This document shows, in pieces, positions 1 to 11,733 of a DNA stretch of 64,000 bases. Each line of letters starts with the position of its first letter. The first letter of the stretch is position 1. The notes under the pieces are model-generated. The model ran no database searches. It saw nothing but the letters and a program-made list of their open reading frames with translations, and was not told where the DNA came from. Made by a program: the position numbers and the translations under genes. Source of the DNA: Pempheris klunzingeri (Eukaryota > Chordata > Actinopteri > Acropomatiformes > Pempheridae); the NCBI RefSeq assembly GCF_042242105.1, contig NC_092031.1, forward strand, positions 6,204,462 to 6,268,461, read 5' to 3'.

Positions 1-1625
1 TGCGGAAAAGAAACAGGGAACGGATGACGGACAAGTTTTATTGCTGTTTCTGTAATGTGTCTGCATACAATGCTCTTATCATTGCAGGATACACTCCAAC
101 AGAGACTTTAACTGTCTGTAAGCCTGAAAAAGGAGCAAAAATGTGGTAAAGTATGAGTTATTCTCACCCGTTTATCACAGGGGAGTCACTTTCTGGCCAT
201 TTTGTGAAAACTTCTCCAATGCTGTTTTTCTCGCTTGTGACCTCAGCAGTGATTTTGGCCTCATCAGCTCTTTTTCCTCAAGTGGCCATGAAGCGACTGA
301 TGTAACTGTGCTTACCTGGTCCCACATCCCCGCCCCCCCCCTCACAGCCCCCATTACTCCACATTAAACGTGAGACTCTCAGGTGTCACAGCAGGTGTTG
401 ATTGTCTTCACCTCTGACGGGAAGGTGCTAGTTAATCCTCTGAGGACTCTCCTCCATTCTGCCACAAGGAGGAGTCAGTGTAACGCAGCTCTGAGACCTG
501 TGGTGACAAGGCAGCTCTTCCCAAAATTACTCAGCCACTCGGGAATAAAGAGATTGAGGGGAAGACGGGAGGTTATAAGAGATATATGTATCTTAGATGA
601 TTTGAGTATTTAACATGGCTGTAAATACCCAATAATCAATTACTTATCAAATACTGGACAGGATCTTTCACTCACATCACAGTAAAGCTGGTCACGTAGC
701 CCATATTTGTCAGCCGTTATTGCTAGATGAGACCTGGCGTTTCTGTTTTTCTGCAGGTGTCAATGATTTACTTTTACTCACCAAGCCTCAGGGCTTATCA
801 AAGGTCACTCCCTGTCAGTCCCTCTCGAGCCTCCATTGTTTCTTCTTTCCTTTATAGCGGTGTGAAAGTGGAATTGAAGATTTGTCATATAGATATAATG
901 TAAAATGTTCTAAGCACCTCTAAACATGACTTCACAGGTTCAAAGTCTTACTAACAGGTGTGCGAGATCAGAACCTCCTGCAGACTCTTGATCATTTTAT
1001 TAATGAGTGTTTGGTCCAGGAACAGGTTAACACTTTACTGAGCTCTTCCATCCACATTTAAAGGAATAGTTGGACGTTTTGAGGTAAAAACAGGCTAATT
1101 TCCTGTCTTGCTGAGAACATCGATACCAAACTCTCATATCTGTCCATTAAATATGAAGCTATAGCCATCAGCTGGTTAGCTTAGCTTAGCATAAAGACTG
1201 GAAACAGCTAGCCAGGTTCAGTCCAATGGTAACAAAATCCGCCTCCCAGCACCTTTAAAGCTAAATTGTTGCTGGTGGTATTTTCTACCCATAAATGCAT
1301 GAGAGCTGTATTGAACTCTCCACCAGAAAATGAATAAACATATTTCCCAAAATGTTGAATTATTCATTAAATTTTTCTGTTGTATTATATGTACTTATTT
1401 GGTTCATCCATTTGAATAACTCAACTGGATGACACGTACCTCCGTAGTTTATCTTTTGACATTTGTAAAAGTACTTTTCTTGTTTAGAGGGGTTTATCTT
1501 TCTGAATTTCACTTGATGATTGTCGTTAAAAACTAAATTTGTACAGGCGATCAGCAGTGCGAATGATTTTTTGTTTTGTTTAATACAACTCTAAACTTTT
1601 ATTTCTTTCATATTTGTCTTCCCAG
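1..1625 (+). other. Intron of the mxra7-like gene (5' part outside window)
   Basis: No coding exon is recognisable here. The stretch ends in a pyrimidine-rich tract and the acceptor CCCAG directly before the terminal exon. A dispersed fish repeat lies at about 1058-1262. The short ORFs at 143-613 have no recognisable domain and no splice context. Confidence 0.6.
1058..1262 (+). repeat. Dispersed teleost repeat, copy 1
   Basis: Contains AAAGGAATAGTTGGACGTTT and, further on, GGTTAGCTTAGCTTAGCATA followed by AAGACTGGAAACAGC. I recognise this as a very common interspersed element of spiny-rayed fish genomes. Degenerate copies occur at about 6580-6800 and 10836-11200. Family name not assigned. 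Confidence 0.65.
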
Positions 1626-1740
1626 GGTGCAACGTGATCAGCTGGCCGCCATCTTCCAGCTGCTGAAAGACAACAAGGAGACGTTTGGGGAGGTGTCGGA
1701 GGGAGAGATGGAGGAGCAGCTCAGACTCTACTCCATCTGA
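1626..1740 (+). CDS. mxra7: Terminal coding exon, matrix-remodelling-associated protein 7-like (partial)
   Basis: The exon follows a CCCAG acceptor and reads, after one base completing a split codon, VQRDQLAAIFQLLKDNKETF, then GEVSEGEMEEQLRLYSI and a TGA stop (37 codons). This acidic, helix-prone C-terminus resembles the conserved tail of vertebrate MXRA7, a small membrane-anchored protein of poorly known role. The call is supported by neighbourhood: MXRA7 lies next to ST6GALNAC1/2 in mammals, and an ST6GALNAC1-like gene starts about 0.5 kb downstream here in the same orientation. Upstream exons are outside the window. The identification rests on recalled family similarity and synteny, so it is likely but not proven. 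Confidence 0.68.
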
Positions 1741-1839
1741 GACTCCTCTCTGACTCTTTGTTGGGCCGTCCGGCCTCTGACTGCACTCTTTAACCTGCGA
1801 GCTGCTACTGAAGGACTACTCCAGCACACCAATTATTTC

Positions 1840-1845
1840 AATAAA
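1840..1845 (+). terminator. Poly(A) signal AATAAA of the mxra7-like gene
   Basis: AATAAA lies 100 bases after the stop codon. A second AATAAA is at 1954-1959. Either gives a short 3' UTR ending before the next gene. Confidence 0.65.
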
Positions 1846-2050
1846 CTTCTTCACAGAATGCAACACGGCTGTAAATCCAACTCATCAACCACTGTTTCAT
1901 GTTTTAATAAGACATACTGTAACATGACGTACTCATTTTGCCACATCTATGATAATAAAGGGAAATATGTTCATTTATTAAAAAAAAAAACTTCCACTGC
2001 TTAACTTCCCCTCTGTTGTGTAATACACCACATCACATACCATTGTGAAA

Positions 2051-2136
2051 GTATGTGTGTGTGTGTGTGTGTGTGTGAGTGAGTGAGTGAGTGAGTGTGT
2101 GTGTGTGTGTGTGTGTGTGAGTGAGTGTGTGTGTGC
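2051..2136. repeat. (GT)n/(GAGT)n microsatellite
   Basis: Compound GT and GAGT repeats lie between the two protein genes. The cysteine-free, His/Thr-rich ORF on the other strand is an artefact of this repeat. Confidence 0.95.
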
Positions 2137-2275
2137 ACTTCCCGTTTTGTTGTGCATTTCTGTATCAGTAAACTGCGCAATAGCCCTACCCAATCATTCC
2201 TGGTGACAAGGTGTCAGGTACACTTCACATGGAGCTTTTCTGGCTGAAGGCAAACACTTCTTTCATTCCTCTGGG

Positions 2276-2376
2276 ATGGGGCTCCGAATCACCAGGACTT
2301 TTTCTTTCCTGCTTGTGCTCTCATCTGCCATTGTGCTTTTCATTTTATTATGGGGAAATTTGTCAGTAAACATCAG
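2276..2376 (+). CDS. st6galnac1: st6galnac1-like exon 1: cytoplasmic tail and signal anchor
   Basis: Starts [21 protein letters not shown] basic tail and about 18 hydrophobic residues fit a type II Golgi anchor. An upstream ATG at 2229 lies in another frame and meets a stop, so 2276 is preferred. The donor is CAG|GTACGC. Confidence 0.82.
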
Positions 2377-5300
2377 GTACGCTGTATTTTTTTATTCAGT
2401 CAAGATAAAGATGCAAACTTAACTGAAATGTTTTAATCTGTAATACTTCTGGTAAATCATAAGCTAATCCTGTTTTCTTCTTCAGATACAGTTTTGTTAT
2501 TTATGTCACTTTTTTGTATGCTACATCTAATGCTCTTTTGTCAAATGTCAGCAGGGCTGAGTTCTCACCAAAGACAATATTCAGAGGTGAAAACAGGTTC
2601 TCGGACAGTGAAATCCAGGTCTTGGATATAAACAGGAATGGGACTCTACCACCTGCTGTGTTCACCACAGCACAGCAAGCAAAAATTGCAGTTTCCATAC
2701 AACCAAACCCAGTGACAAAGCTAAAAACGAATCAATCCAGAGGCGTTACACGCAGCGGTGTAGGTGAGACTCCCATTACCGTCATCTACAGGAGATCCTT
2801 CAAGAAGCTTCCTCAGTGGGATTTTGAGGATGTTTATAACCAGGATGCCCCACCCAGACAGACAGTAAGCATGTTATGACAAGATAACAGAAAAAGTGCA
2901 TTTGTATGAACTTTGTGGGAGTGGGTAAACATAGCTGATGTCTGCACAGCCAGACGCTCAGTTAAGTGTCTTTGGTGTGAGCTGGAAGGATTTTCTGTTT
3001 GCTTTTCTCCTCAGTATTTTCACAAGATATTATCTGCCTTTATCTTAACTATCAGCTTAACTTAATTTGAGTAATTACTGGTATTTCTTCACTTGTTTGG
3101 CTTCTCTCCCCTGATGCACCTTCAGCGGCATGGAAACTACACTAAACCAATTGTTTTAGCCAGACAAACAAGGTGGAAATCACATTTTCTATGTTTTTTT
3201 TTTTTTCTGTTAGGATAGTTTGCTAACTAAATATTTTATCCCACATTCTCAGACATGTGCCCAGTCTCTGCGAAACTCTGAAGATGAGAGCTTCAAGAAG
3301 GCTTTCCTCCCCAACATACGCCTGTTTCTTCACAAAGACAGCATCAACATGAGCGAGTGGAACCGGCTCTCACATTTTAACAATCCTTTCGGTTTTATGG
3401 ATTACCAGTACGACAGTAGGTGTTTGTATGTGTCTGTGTCAGACAGGTGTGGAAAGACTGGATTTGCTAATCATTGTGTGTGGTTGCAAGTAGATAATCA
3501 GCATGTACTTAAAGTGGATAAGCCTGCTCATTATTTTTAATTATGCTTCTAATTGTTTTCCCATATACAATAGAGGAGGAGAGATATAGTCCAAAATATA
3601 TCAAAAAGCTGATTTAGTCAAATTAGAGTCAAAGTGCAGTGATCCACTTAAACTTGAAGTAATTGAATTTTAGGCTGTCTGAGTGAAAGGGAACAAGCTG
3701 TGTGCACAAAATTAACACATTATCACATCATGAAGTTGCTATGGCTAATAATAATAATAATAATTTTTTTAAATCTTTTAAAATAGCTACTAAAATAGTC
3801 TACTATAATAAGTAAGAGGCGAAGGGCGACGCTGATTATGGAAAGTCCAACAGATCAAGTGCACACGATTTGAAGTATATGGACAAGACTTTAATAACCA
3901 CATGCAAATATGCAAAGCCCAACAGATTAAATGCATGTGATTTGTTTCAATAGGTTGAGAACACGTGCACAGCACATTAACCCTTTGAACTCAAGTCTGT
4001 GCCTACATTGGTATTTTTGGTCATTTCTTTATCCTTATCTTCTTTATCTTTAAATGCCTCATATCCCCAAAATCTGTACAATCTCACCTAAAAGGGTAAA
4101 TAGGTCAATAAACCAGAAAAAATAATAAAAGTATTCAGATTGTGTATATATATAAAAAGCTTTTAAAATCTGTCTCTGCAGCTGCTAAATGCTCCGCTTT
4201 GTTCACCATCAAGTTGCTAACTGCGTCTGTCTGCCTTTTGCAGGTAGAGTACGATGGGTTTTAAGAGCTTTCCACACTATTAGAGCCATGAGAGTGAAGT
4301 TGCGGGTTGGATATCTAAACAGTCTCTCAAAAATCGACTTTAAAAAAAGCCCCTGCAAAGCTGAGGGGAGCTGCAGATTTAGGTTTTTTGAAGGATTTCA
4401 AAACCCCTTTCTAATTGTTTTCACACTGTCATTTAATTCATTATAACTGTAACTGCAGGCCTTTAATCACATGTATAAATATTCACCTTGAGAAGAAAAT
4501 TAAGATTATTTAGTACCACCACACTACAGCCAAAAATAACCTGCAGACCATAAGCATCTAGAAGCACCATAAGCAGCTAACGTTAGCATCAGTAATCCAA
4601 AAGTAGGGAAATTCAGTACTGCAGAAAATGTACATAACAGTACTTCAACCAACAGTTCGATCTTGGCGTTTTTAAATGTACATTTTCCGTTCACAGGGCC
4701 AAGCAATGTTTTGCCATCTGCTTCCATCGTGTTTACAAAGTTACAATGACTAGGTGTATGTTTAGTGATGTATAGGGTCAAGGGGCATCATGGAGAGTGA
4801 TTAATCTGCATTCATTTTTTATTTTTAGCACTATCCCAAGGGGGTTTTACTTGGCAGAAAATGTTCTTGTTGTAAACTGTTTGCATGTTGTGGTACATTA
4901 TGCATGTTTTCTTTTGCGTTTGGTTTGCAGGGGTGATGACTTCAGTGAAGTTGATTCCAAAGCCAAAGGAGCCGCTACTCTCTCCAGGCAGCGATGGGTG
5001 TGTGCGGTGTGCTGTGGTGGGCACTGGGGGGATCCTCAATGGCTCTAGAAAGGGGAAAGAGATCGATGCGCACGATTACGTCTTCCGGTAAGAAATAGGC
5101 TGAGAACAAACCTATCAACTGTGCTTGTTAGGCCTCACCTGGTGGAAAGGTTTTCAAACACTTAAACAAACATAATTAGACTTAGACTTCTTAATTAATT
5201 GCAGGGGTTTTATTTTTGTAGCGTTTTTATCTCTATATCTTCATAAAAAGATATAGGTTGCTTCACATCTGTCTGAAGTGATGCAATCAGGAGTGCTATT

Positions 5301-8300
5301 CATTCTTTCGCAAGACAAATATTTAACTATGGTGGAGATCCTATGTAGGCATGATTTGTGTGCACGGATGCATGAACTGGACGCACACAATTTTATCAGG
5401 GGCAGCTTAGCTTATAGGCCCCGTAGGACTTGGCTTGGGATCAGGAGGGTCTCTGATTCAAGTCTAGCTCAAATCAGTCAATGCAGACTGTGCAACAATA
5501 AGTTAAACAACAGGTGCCTATATAAGTAGAATATAATATAAAATAGAATAAAAAAAACCTATGCAGTATATACAAATATAACAAAGAGATTGCACTGTAG
5601 TAGAATGGATGAAGTGACATTAGACAGGTGCCAGATCAGCCCGTGGACTCCCCATGAGCAAGGCACTGAACCGCTAACTGCTCAGGTAGCCGCCTTCCTC
5701 TGACATCTCTCCAAAGGGCCTGTTTGTGCATTGGTGCATTTTAGATTTGTGTCTAACAACAGAGTGAAAGAACTGAACTTCAGGATTATTAAAGCAAGCT
5801 ATCTTCTTCTCATAAATCATATGATGGCATTTCCAATATAACCCTCCTGTGCACACAGTACCACCTGTCAGCACAGGGTTACTCATACAGCCGCTGTTAT
5901 CTTAAATTGTAATCAACACTGGAGAACAAATTTGTATTTCAAATTACTTGTTTTATCAGTCCATTTTCTCTGTTGTCCCATTGTTCTTGTTGCAGTTACT
6001 CCCTCAGCAAACGCTCAGTCAATTATAAATTTCAAGGTGTGTCAGTGTCAAGCTTGAGGATGTCAGCGCTGAGTTTGTTCAAAGTGGGCTAACAAGGAAG
6101 CAGCTTCAGGATGTTTAAATAATTTTCTGTTGTGACAGTCTGTAAAAACCAATTGCAATGTTGCATGGTTTGATAAATAGATTGATTACAACCTATTTGA
6201 TAGGATTGGTCCTTTTCAGCTGGGAACATCATAACAGAACAATATTTCTTTGTTTTTTCTTTCAAGCTCTGGAGATATGGGAAAACAGAACATTTTTAAA
6301 ATTTTGGATTTAGGTCAGGACTCACCACCCCGGGGTATTATTGTAATTTTAAATCATTGCCCTGTAAGTTTTTCTTTATGTTTGAGGTGATCTTTTTCCT
6401 ATTTGCACCGGGATATCCCTGTATGGTGTTTTATTTATTTTACCCTTTACCCACTTAAGTCATCCAGGCTTTATTATGAAATTTCGAAAAACAATTAGCT
6501 GTTGGAAATAGGATATCATTTTCTAGCCATAATTCCCAGTTCTGCTGGTTTACTGTGGAGTTAAAAACATACTATGGACTTAAATGAATAGTTAAACACT
6601 TTGATTATTATGCTTATTCAGTTTCTTGCCTGGAGTTTGCTGAGAAGATGCCACTTTCATTCCTGACTGTATGCTAAATATGATGCTACAGCCAGCTGCT
6701 GGTTAGCTTAGTTTACCATAAAGATCTGAAGCAGAAGGAAACAGCCAGTCTATCTCTCACACAAGGAGACTTCCAGGCACCCAGCAGAGAGTCCAAGAAA
6801 CTCTTGCATATAAATGCACTTTGCTTATTGTACGGATTAAACCTACAAGCTGATTTTTTCCCCCTCAAATTGATTGGGTGATAGGGTTCAATCAATGTTC
6901 AACCAACTTTGACCTGTTTATCTTGTTTAGCAGTTATTCTCGTCACCTCTCGCTGCTTCATTCGGACAAGCATTTAAACTGACATTCAATGATGGACAGA
7001 TTATACGTGCTACCCTGCCTAAACTGCCTCGCCACACCTTTTGAGTCATGACACAAAGAAGCCATCCGGTCCGTCAATGAAATGTAGCCTGTCCTGTCTG
7101 GCTGGTATGACGGTGACCGGAGATGGTTTACAAAGGAGACGGCGCACACTCCTCACTTCCTCCATCTGTGTCAGATTTTATTTCCCCAAGACTAAGAGAC
7201 TAGCTGCAGTCTACAGTATTCACTCCAATGAAAGAAGTGAGTCTGAGATTATGACTCAGGGAGGCAAACAGATTAGGGGTAAAAAAAAAATGGTGAAGAC
7301 AAGAAATGTACAACTACAGTTGCACTCAAAATTATTCAAATTAGGTGTTTTGGAAAAGTTACATGCTTTCATCTGTGTTCAATGAACTATTCAAACAAGA
7401 ACAATTGAAATAGCTCAACACAACTAAAATTACAGGTGGTTTCTCCAAATTCAACTGCAGTCTCAAAATAGACTCCTTCATTAGAGCACTCATTTGTAAG
7501 TCAGGTGGTTGAATAATTTTGAGACTGCAGTAGTTGAAATTGGAGAAACCACCTGTAATTTTAGTTGCTATTTCAATCGTTCTTGCCTGAGTTATTCATT
7601 GAACACAGCTGAAAGTTTGTACATTTTGCCAATATACCTAATCTGCAATGGGGGTTGAGTAATTTTGAGGGGAACTATAGGAGGGCCTGGGGGTATGCCG
7701 CATGCAAGGATGGGCTATTTTCTGGGGCTTAATAAAATCCATGATGGGCCAACCAGATTTAGCCCAAAAAACACACCTATCTATATTAAAGGGAAATTTA
7801 GCAGCATTTTATGTAGATTTTCAGTCAGTGTTAATGTCAAATGAAGTCAGTTCAACCAATAAATACCTCAGTGTGCTATATTGACCAGGGAAGCTGATTT
7901 CTTCTGCTACAAAAGCTGTTGTTCGCTGGCACCAGAGCTGTCACTTAAAACGTGGCAAAGTTTCCCTTTAAGCACTGAAGTTCATATGTCCATATTTAAC
8001 CCAACTGTGTAATATAAGTTATATAATATAAGTAATATGTTACCTGACCTCAGTATATAAACCTGTATGTTTGTGTCTTTTCCAACATTTTTTAACCATT
8101 TGACTTTCATGCAATAGCTACGTTTGTCAATAATCAGCTTATTTATTATACAATAAACTTGCTTTGGATCCTTTTGGATAATAGGTTAGTTTTTAAGCTA
8201 CTGAAAATTCAACGGTATGTTGATTTATAGCGTCCACTCTCACATTTGGCAGGATGAACGCTGCAGTCACTAAAGGTTACGAGGAAGATGTCGGAAACAG

Positions 8301-11300
8301 AACATCGGTGTATGTTCACACGGCCCATTCCATCAATTCGTCGCCATATATGTTCAGGAAGTACGGATACAGAGGTGCCCCTAATGATGAGGTACTTAAA
8401 CTCAACTGACATTAGTGCATTAGTATAACGGTTTATACCCCACACATTCATCTGTCATCCTCTACTTTTTGGCAGGGTATAAAATATGTGCTGATTCCAG
8501 AGGGGATGAGGGATTTCAATTGGCTCGAGGGTCTTCTCAAAGACGAAAGGGTCTCTGCTGGCCCATATCGAAACAAACGGTGAATATCAGCTCTCTGGAT
8601 ATTATTAGTAGATGTTAACATGCATTCACAAACACAAAAACACATATACAGTACATCTAGTGCTGGAACATTTTGGTTTGGGCCTGGAAATATGTCAGCA
8701 GGTCACCATATTTATGGAAACAGTCCATAGCCACATATCTTTATTTATTTTTAAAGGTATTTTATGTTTAAGTTTCTAAATCAATGTAACAAGAGCTGCA
8801 GGCATCAGTTATCACACTTTATGGAGGTTATAAGTCATGTTGAACATTCATAAGAAACAGTGTACACTCCTTTGTGGCGTGGCCAGAAGGTCAGAAGGCA
8901 ACATACTTCTGCCGTATAGAAGTAAAACTCAAACACTGGACATTTTGAAATGCTACAACCCACAGTGTCTTTTAATAAATTGGCTGTGCAACATTGTTCC
9001 CTGCTCACCTTCACCTTATATTTTATCAATGTAATTACTCTTATTATGTTACCTGTTGTGTCATATGGAGTCTGGAATGTAATCATTACAGCCTTTTTAG
9101 GTGTTAAGTTAAAGTTACATAGTTGATACATGTTAAAAAAAGCTATAACATATTGATTATTTAAGGTTGCTTTCAAATGATACATTTAAAAACTTAAATG
9201 AATTTGAAATTGTCCTTTATTTGTGTAGTTCAATATGATTTCTTTACTTTTTGACTGCCTTTGCATTATAGCAAAATGATTGCTTTATTTACATATTGTA
9301 AATATAGATAAATGTTAGCCATTTATAAAAGGAAGGAAAGAAAGAAAGCAACCAATATACTGTATAAAATAAAGTTTTGTTCTCTAAACTGTGTCTCTAA
9401 AAATGTCTAAAGTGGCTCTTCAGACTCAATAGGGTGGATCATTCACCGACTTTTTCAAGCTGCAGTTTGAATCCAAGTGTGCTGACAAGGCCGACATTCA
9501 TCTGTATATTAACAGCTGACAACAATAACCCCAGCAGATTAGCTCCTGTCACTCAATGCAACAATGACCACAATGCAACCGACAGAAACCATCATGTCAT
9601 TCTTCATCATCCCACTGACTTTTGTATTTTAACCCACCAGGCCAAGGACGTACTATGGCGGGCAGTTCAATGAGAGTCGCTTCTATGTTCTGCACCAGGA
9701 TTTCCTCCGATACGTGCGGAACAGGTCCACCTCTTTTCATTTTCCCACCACAACAGTTTTACTTTCTGTGTTTTACAATTATAGATTTTTTATTTGTATA
9801 GCACTTTTCATTTTGAAATGCAGCCAAAAGTGTTTCCTAAAACAGAGTTAGAAATGTTAAAAAATGAAAATAAATAGTAGCAGTAAGCAAAAACCCAAAC
9901 CCTACAAGTAAAAGAGTGATTTTTCATGTATGTTTATGCTCATTTCACACTGTTCACAGGTTCTTAAGGTCTCGTAATCTGAATACGAAACACTGGGCGA
10001 TAGTCAGACCAACCAACGGGGCATTCGCTCTCTTCCTGGCTCTGCAGACGTGTGATACTGTGAGTTAATGTCACTTAAACTTGTCCACATGACATCTATA
10101 GGGATCCACGCCTCTGTAAACATGAAGTATGCAGTATACAATCATTTATATAGACTTAAACTCTGAATTGATCATGAAGTTAGAAGAGAAGATTGATGCC
10201 AGTCTGATGTCTGTCTGTTATGGAGAACAGTGGTTTTATTAGCATATGTGGTTCATGTGGATTTATGTGATATTTGACAGTCACACGCTCAGTGGTGTGT
10301 TTCTTTGCTGGGGAAGCTCCAGATGGGGGTTGAGTATGAACACGGGAACTGGTCGTCCTGCCTGCGGTGAGAAAATAAATCCAAATCACTGTTCAGGGCG
10401 TCGTCTTTTGTGCTTCCCACCCTGTTTCATTAATCGGTACCAAGCTGGCTCAAACAGCCAGTCAAGTACTCAGCTCCTCCTGGTTGTCTCCACAGTCAGA
10501 GGCAAAATGTGTGTCTGGTCACCTGCTTAAGAGGCAAACAAGGCTGATAAGTGATGATTTGGGTGTATACGTCATCGGTTACTGATACGAATGTATATTT
10601 ATGTAAATAGTTTGTCGTGTGGTTGTGGTCCCACCTAAGTGGTTTTGTCCGCCTAATTACCTGCAGATGGAGGGTATGTAAGGCAGTTAGTTGCTTTTGG
10701 TTGTTGTTTTTGTGTTGGTGTGTCTCGTAGTGTCTGGATGGAAGACAATAAGGATCAGCAGTGTGTTGTATTTTTACCTCTGTTTCATGCCTCCCTGTGT
10801 GAAAACCTGAAACCAGCACCCCTCAATCTGACCCTATCCATTAAATATGTAGCTGTAGCGTAGCTTAGCAAAAATTCAGGAAACATTGGCATTGTAGCCT
10901 ACCGGCATCTCTAATGCTAACTATTTCAGGCTACATTTTGTTTAACCATCAAGAGTAAAATTAACAGATTGTGGTTGTACTGGGGATTTTGTGTGGGACT
11001 GTTTATTTACCGGATGCAGTGATTTATTAAATAGTCCAAAATAAAACTCCTTGTAAAATCACAAATTGATGTTTCAGGTGAATTTCAGGTGAGACATAAT
11101 GTGTTTATTAGTGAGTTTTGGAGATACTGGCAGACAGAGCTAGCTCTTTCCCCCTGTTTTATGCTGAGCTAAGCTAACTGTCTACTAGCTATAGCTGCAA
11201 ATTTTTTTGTCCAGAGTGGTATCGATCCAATCTTTTCTTTTCTTGGTGTGAATTATCCTCAATCTTCTCAGTCTTCCCTGTTCTTTGTTTTTCAGGTGGA

Positions 11301-11505
11301 TGCATATGGATTCATGACTGAGGACTACAAAAAATACTCTAACTACTATGTTCAGAGGTATGCTAAAACCCATGTCGTTTTCTACATCAACCATGACTAT
11401 AATCTGGAGAAAAATACATGGAAAAAGCTCCACGACAGCAAAGTACTTCAGCTTTATCAAGGAAAGGACACAGATACAGGGACAGAGAAGCAGAAGCAAC
11501 TCTGA
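2276..11505 (+). CDS. st6galnac1: Alpha-N-acetylgalactosaminide alpha-2,6-sialyltransferase (ST6GalNAc I/II type), nine exons
   Basis: Predicted type II Golgi enzyme that transfers sialic acid from CMP-Neu5Ac in alpha-2,6 linkage to GalNAc of mucin-type O-glycans. Exons: 2276-2376, 2486-2864, 3253-3415, 4931-5087, 8253-8391, 8476-8579, 9641-9724, 9960-10059, 11296-11505. All introns are GT-AG, phases agree at every junction and the sum is 1,437 bases (478 aa plus stop). A short cytoplasmic tail precedes a signal anchor at residues about 9-26, then a stem with NXS/T sequons. Sialylmotif L (starting [16 protein letters not shown], residues about 241-285) crosses exons 4-5; motif S ([17 protein letters not shown]) is about 391-412; motif VS is H442-x4-E447. 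The best resemblance is to ST6GALNAC1, with a much shorter stem than the mammalian protein. A paralogue such as ST6GALNAC2 is not excluded. Confidence 0.88.
2486..2864 (+). CDS. st6galnac1: st6galnac1-like exon 2: stem region
   Basis: Encodes the Ser/Thr/Asn-rich luminal stem, ending DAPPRQT before donor GTAAGC. The acceptor is uncertain: TTCAG at 2485, or tandem in-frame acceptors at 2551 and 2554. These would remove about 22 hydrophobic residues. Confidence 0.75.
3253..3415 (+). CDS. st6galnac1: st6galnac1-like exon 3: start of catalytic domain
   Basis: Reads [18 protein letters not shown] and later [14 protein letters not shown], matching the region that precedes motif L in ST6GalNAc I. 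It ends in phase 1 before GTAGGT. Confidence 0.85.
4931..5087 (+). CDS. st6galnac1: st6galnac1-like exon 4: sialylmotif L, first half
   Basis: Encodes [14 protein letters not shown], then [20 protein letters not shown] and EIDAHDYVF. The Cys of motif L and the NGS sequon are intact. The exon joins exon 3 in phase 1 and the next exon in phase 2. Confidence 0.93.
6580..6800 (+). repeat. Dispersed teleost repeat, copy 2 (in intron 4)
   Basis: A degenerate copy with GCTACAGCCAGCTGCTGG, TTAGCTTAG and CATAAAGATCTGAAG matches the element at 1058-1262. Confidence 0.55.
7312..7680. mobile_element. Palindromic Tc1/mariner-type MITE in intron 4
   Basis: A 0.37-kb near-perfect inverted repeat. It begins TACAGTTGCACTCAAAATTA and its far end is the reverse complement of TATAGTTCCCCTCAAAATTA, both preceded by the dinucleotide TA. 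Inner arms at 7434-7458 and 7535-7560 (GGTGGTTTCTCCAAATT and its complement) also pair. No transposase is encoded; TA flanks and terminal inverted repeats fit a Tc1/mariner MITE. Confidence 0.75.
8253..8391 (+). CDS. st6galnac1: st6galnac1-like exon 5: sialylmotif L, second half
   Basis: Reads [20 protein letters not shown] and [20 protein letters not shown]. It continues motif L (GYEEDVG-x-RTS) and carries an NRT sequon. Confidence 0.92.
8476..8579 (+). CDS. st6galnac1: st6galnac1-like exon 6
   Basis: Encodes [20 protein letters not shown] and [14 protein letters not shown], typical of the segment between motifs L and S in ST6GalNAc I. Acceptor GGCAG, donor GTGAAT. Confidence 0.88.
9641..9724 (+). 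CDS. st6galnac1: st6galnac1-like exon 7
   Basis: Encodes [20 protein letters not shown] and FLRYVRN. The xLHxDFLRY block is conserved in this family before motif S. Confidence 0.88.
9960..10059 (+). CDS. st6galnac1: st6galnac1-like exon 8: sialylmotif S
   Basis: Encodes [15 protein letters not shown] and [18 protein letters not shown], the small sialylmotif with its conserved Cys, which pairs with the Cys of motif L. Phase 0 at its end. Confidence 0.92.
10836..11200 (+). repeat. Dispersed teleost repeat, copy 3 (in intron 8)
   Basis: The left part has CCATTAAATATGTAGCTGTA with GCGTAGCTTAGC. The right part has GGCAGACAGAGCTAGC and TATGCTGAGCTAAGCTAAC, both ends of the same element with a diverged middle. 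Confidence 0.5.
11296..11505 (+). CDS. st6galnac1: st6galnac1-like exon 9: motif III, motif VS and stop
   Basis: Encodes [18 protein letters not shown] and [10 protein letters not shown], ending [19 protein letters not shown] and TGA. H442 and E447 form the VS motif. Where family members usually have HYY in motif III this protein has NYY. Confidence 0.9.
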   Translation: MDAYGFMTEDYKKYSNYYVQRYAKTHVVFYINHDYNLEKNTWKKLHDSKVLQLYQGKDTDTGTEKQKQL

Positions 11506-11727
11506 TACACTAAAAGCAGCAGTAATGGACTCAATAACCTTGGTCATAATGTGTTTGTTCTTTTTTTTAATCCTTCTCTTATTCGAATCGAACTGTGTGA
11601 GACAATGTGTGACTGACTGGTTAGACTGAGTGTACGATAAATGTAGGCCATGATCTGGTTTATGCCACTTTTTTCAGTGCTGGTCTGACATGGAAGTAGA
11701 AAATTCTCAAAAAGGCAAAAAGACATG

Positions 11728-11733
11728 ATTAAA
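11728..11733 (+). terminator. Candidate poly(A) signal ATTAAA of the st6galnac1-like gene
   Basis: ATTAAA lies about 220 bases after the stop codon. A canonical AATAAA is at 12928-12933 and would give a 1.4-kb 3' UTR. Confidence 0.4.

Noticed and set aside
4189-4446. Additional sialyltransferase exon after TTTGCAG at about 4243
   Set aside because: The sequence after this acceptor-like site hits a stop quickly, and exons 3 and 4 already join in phase with continuous family similarity.
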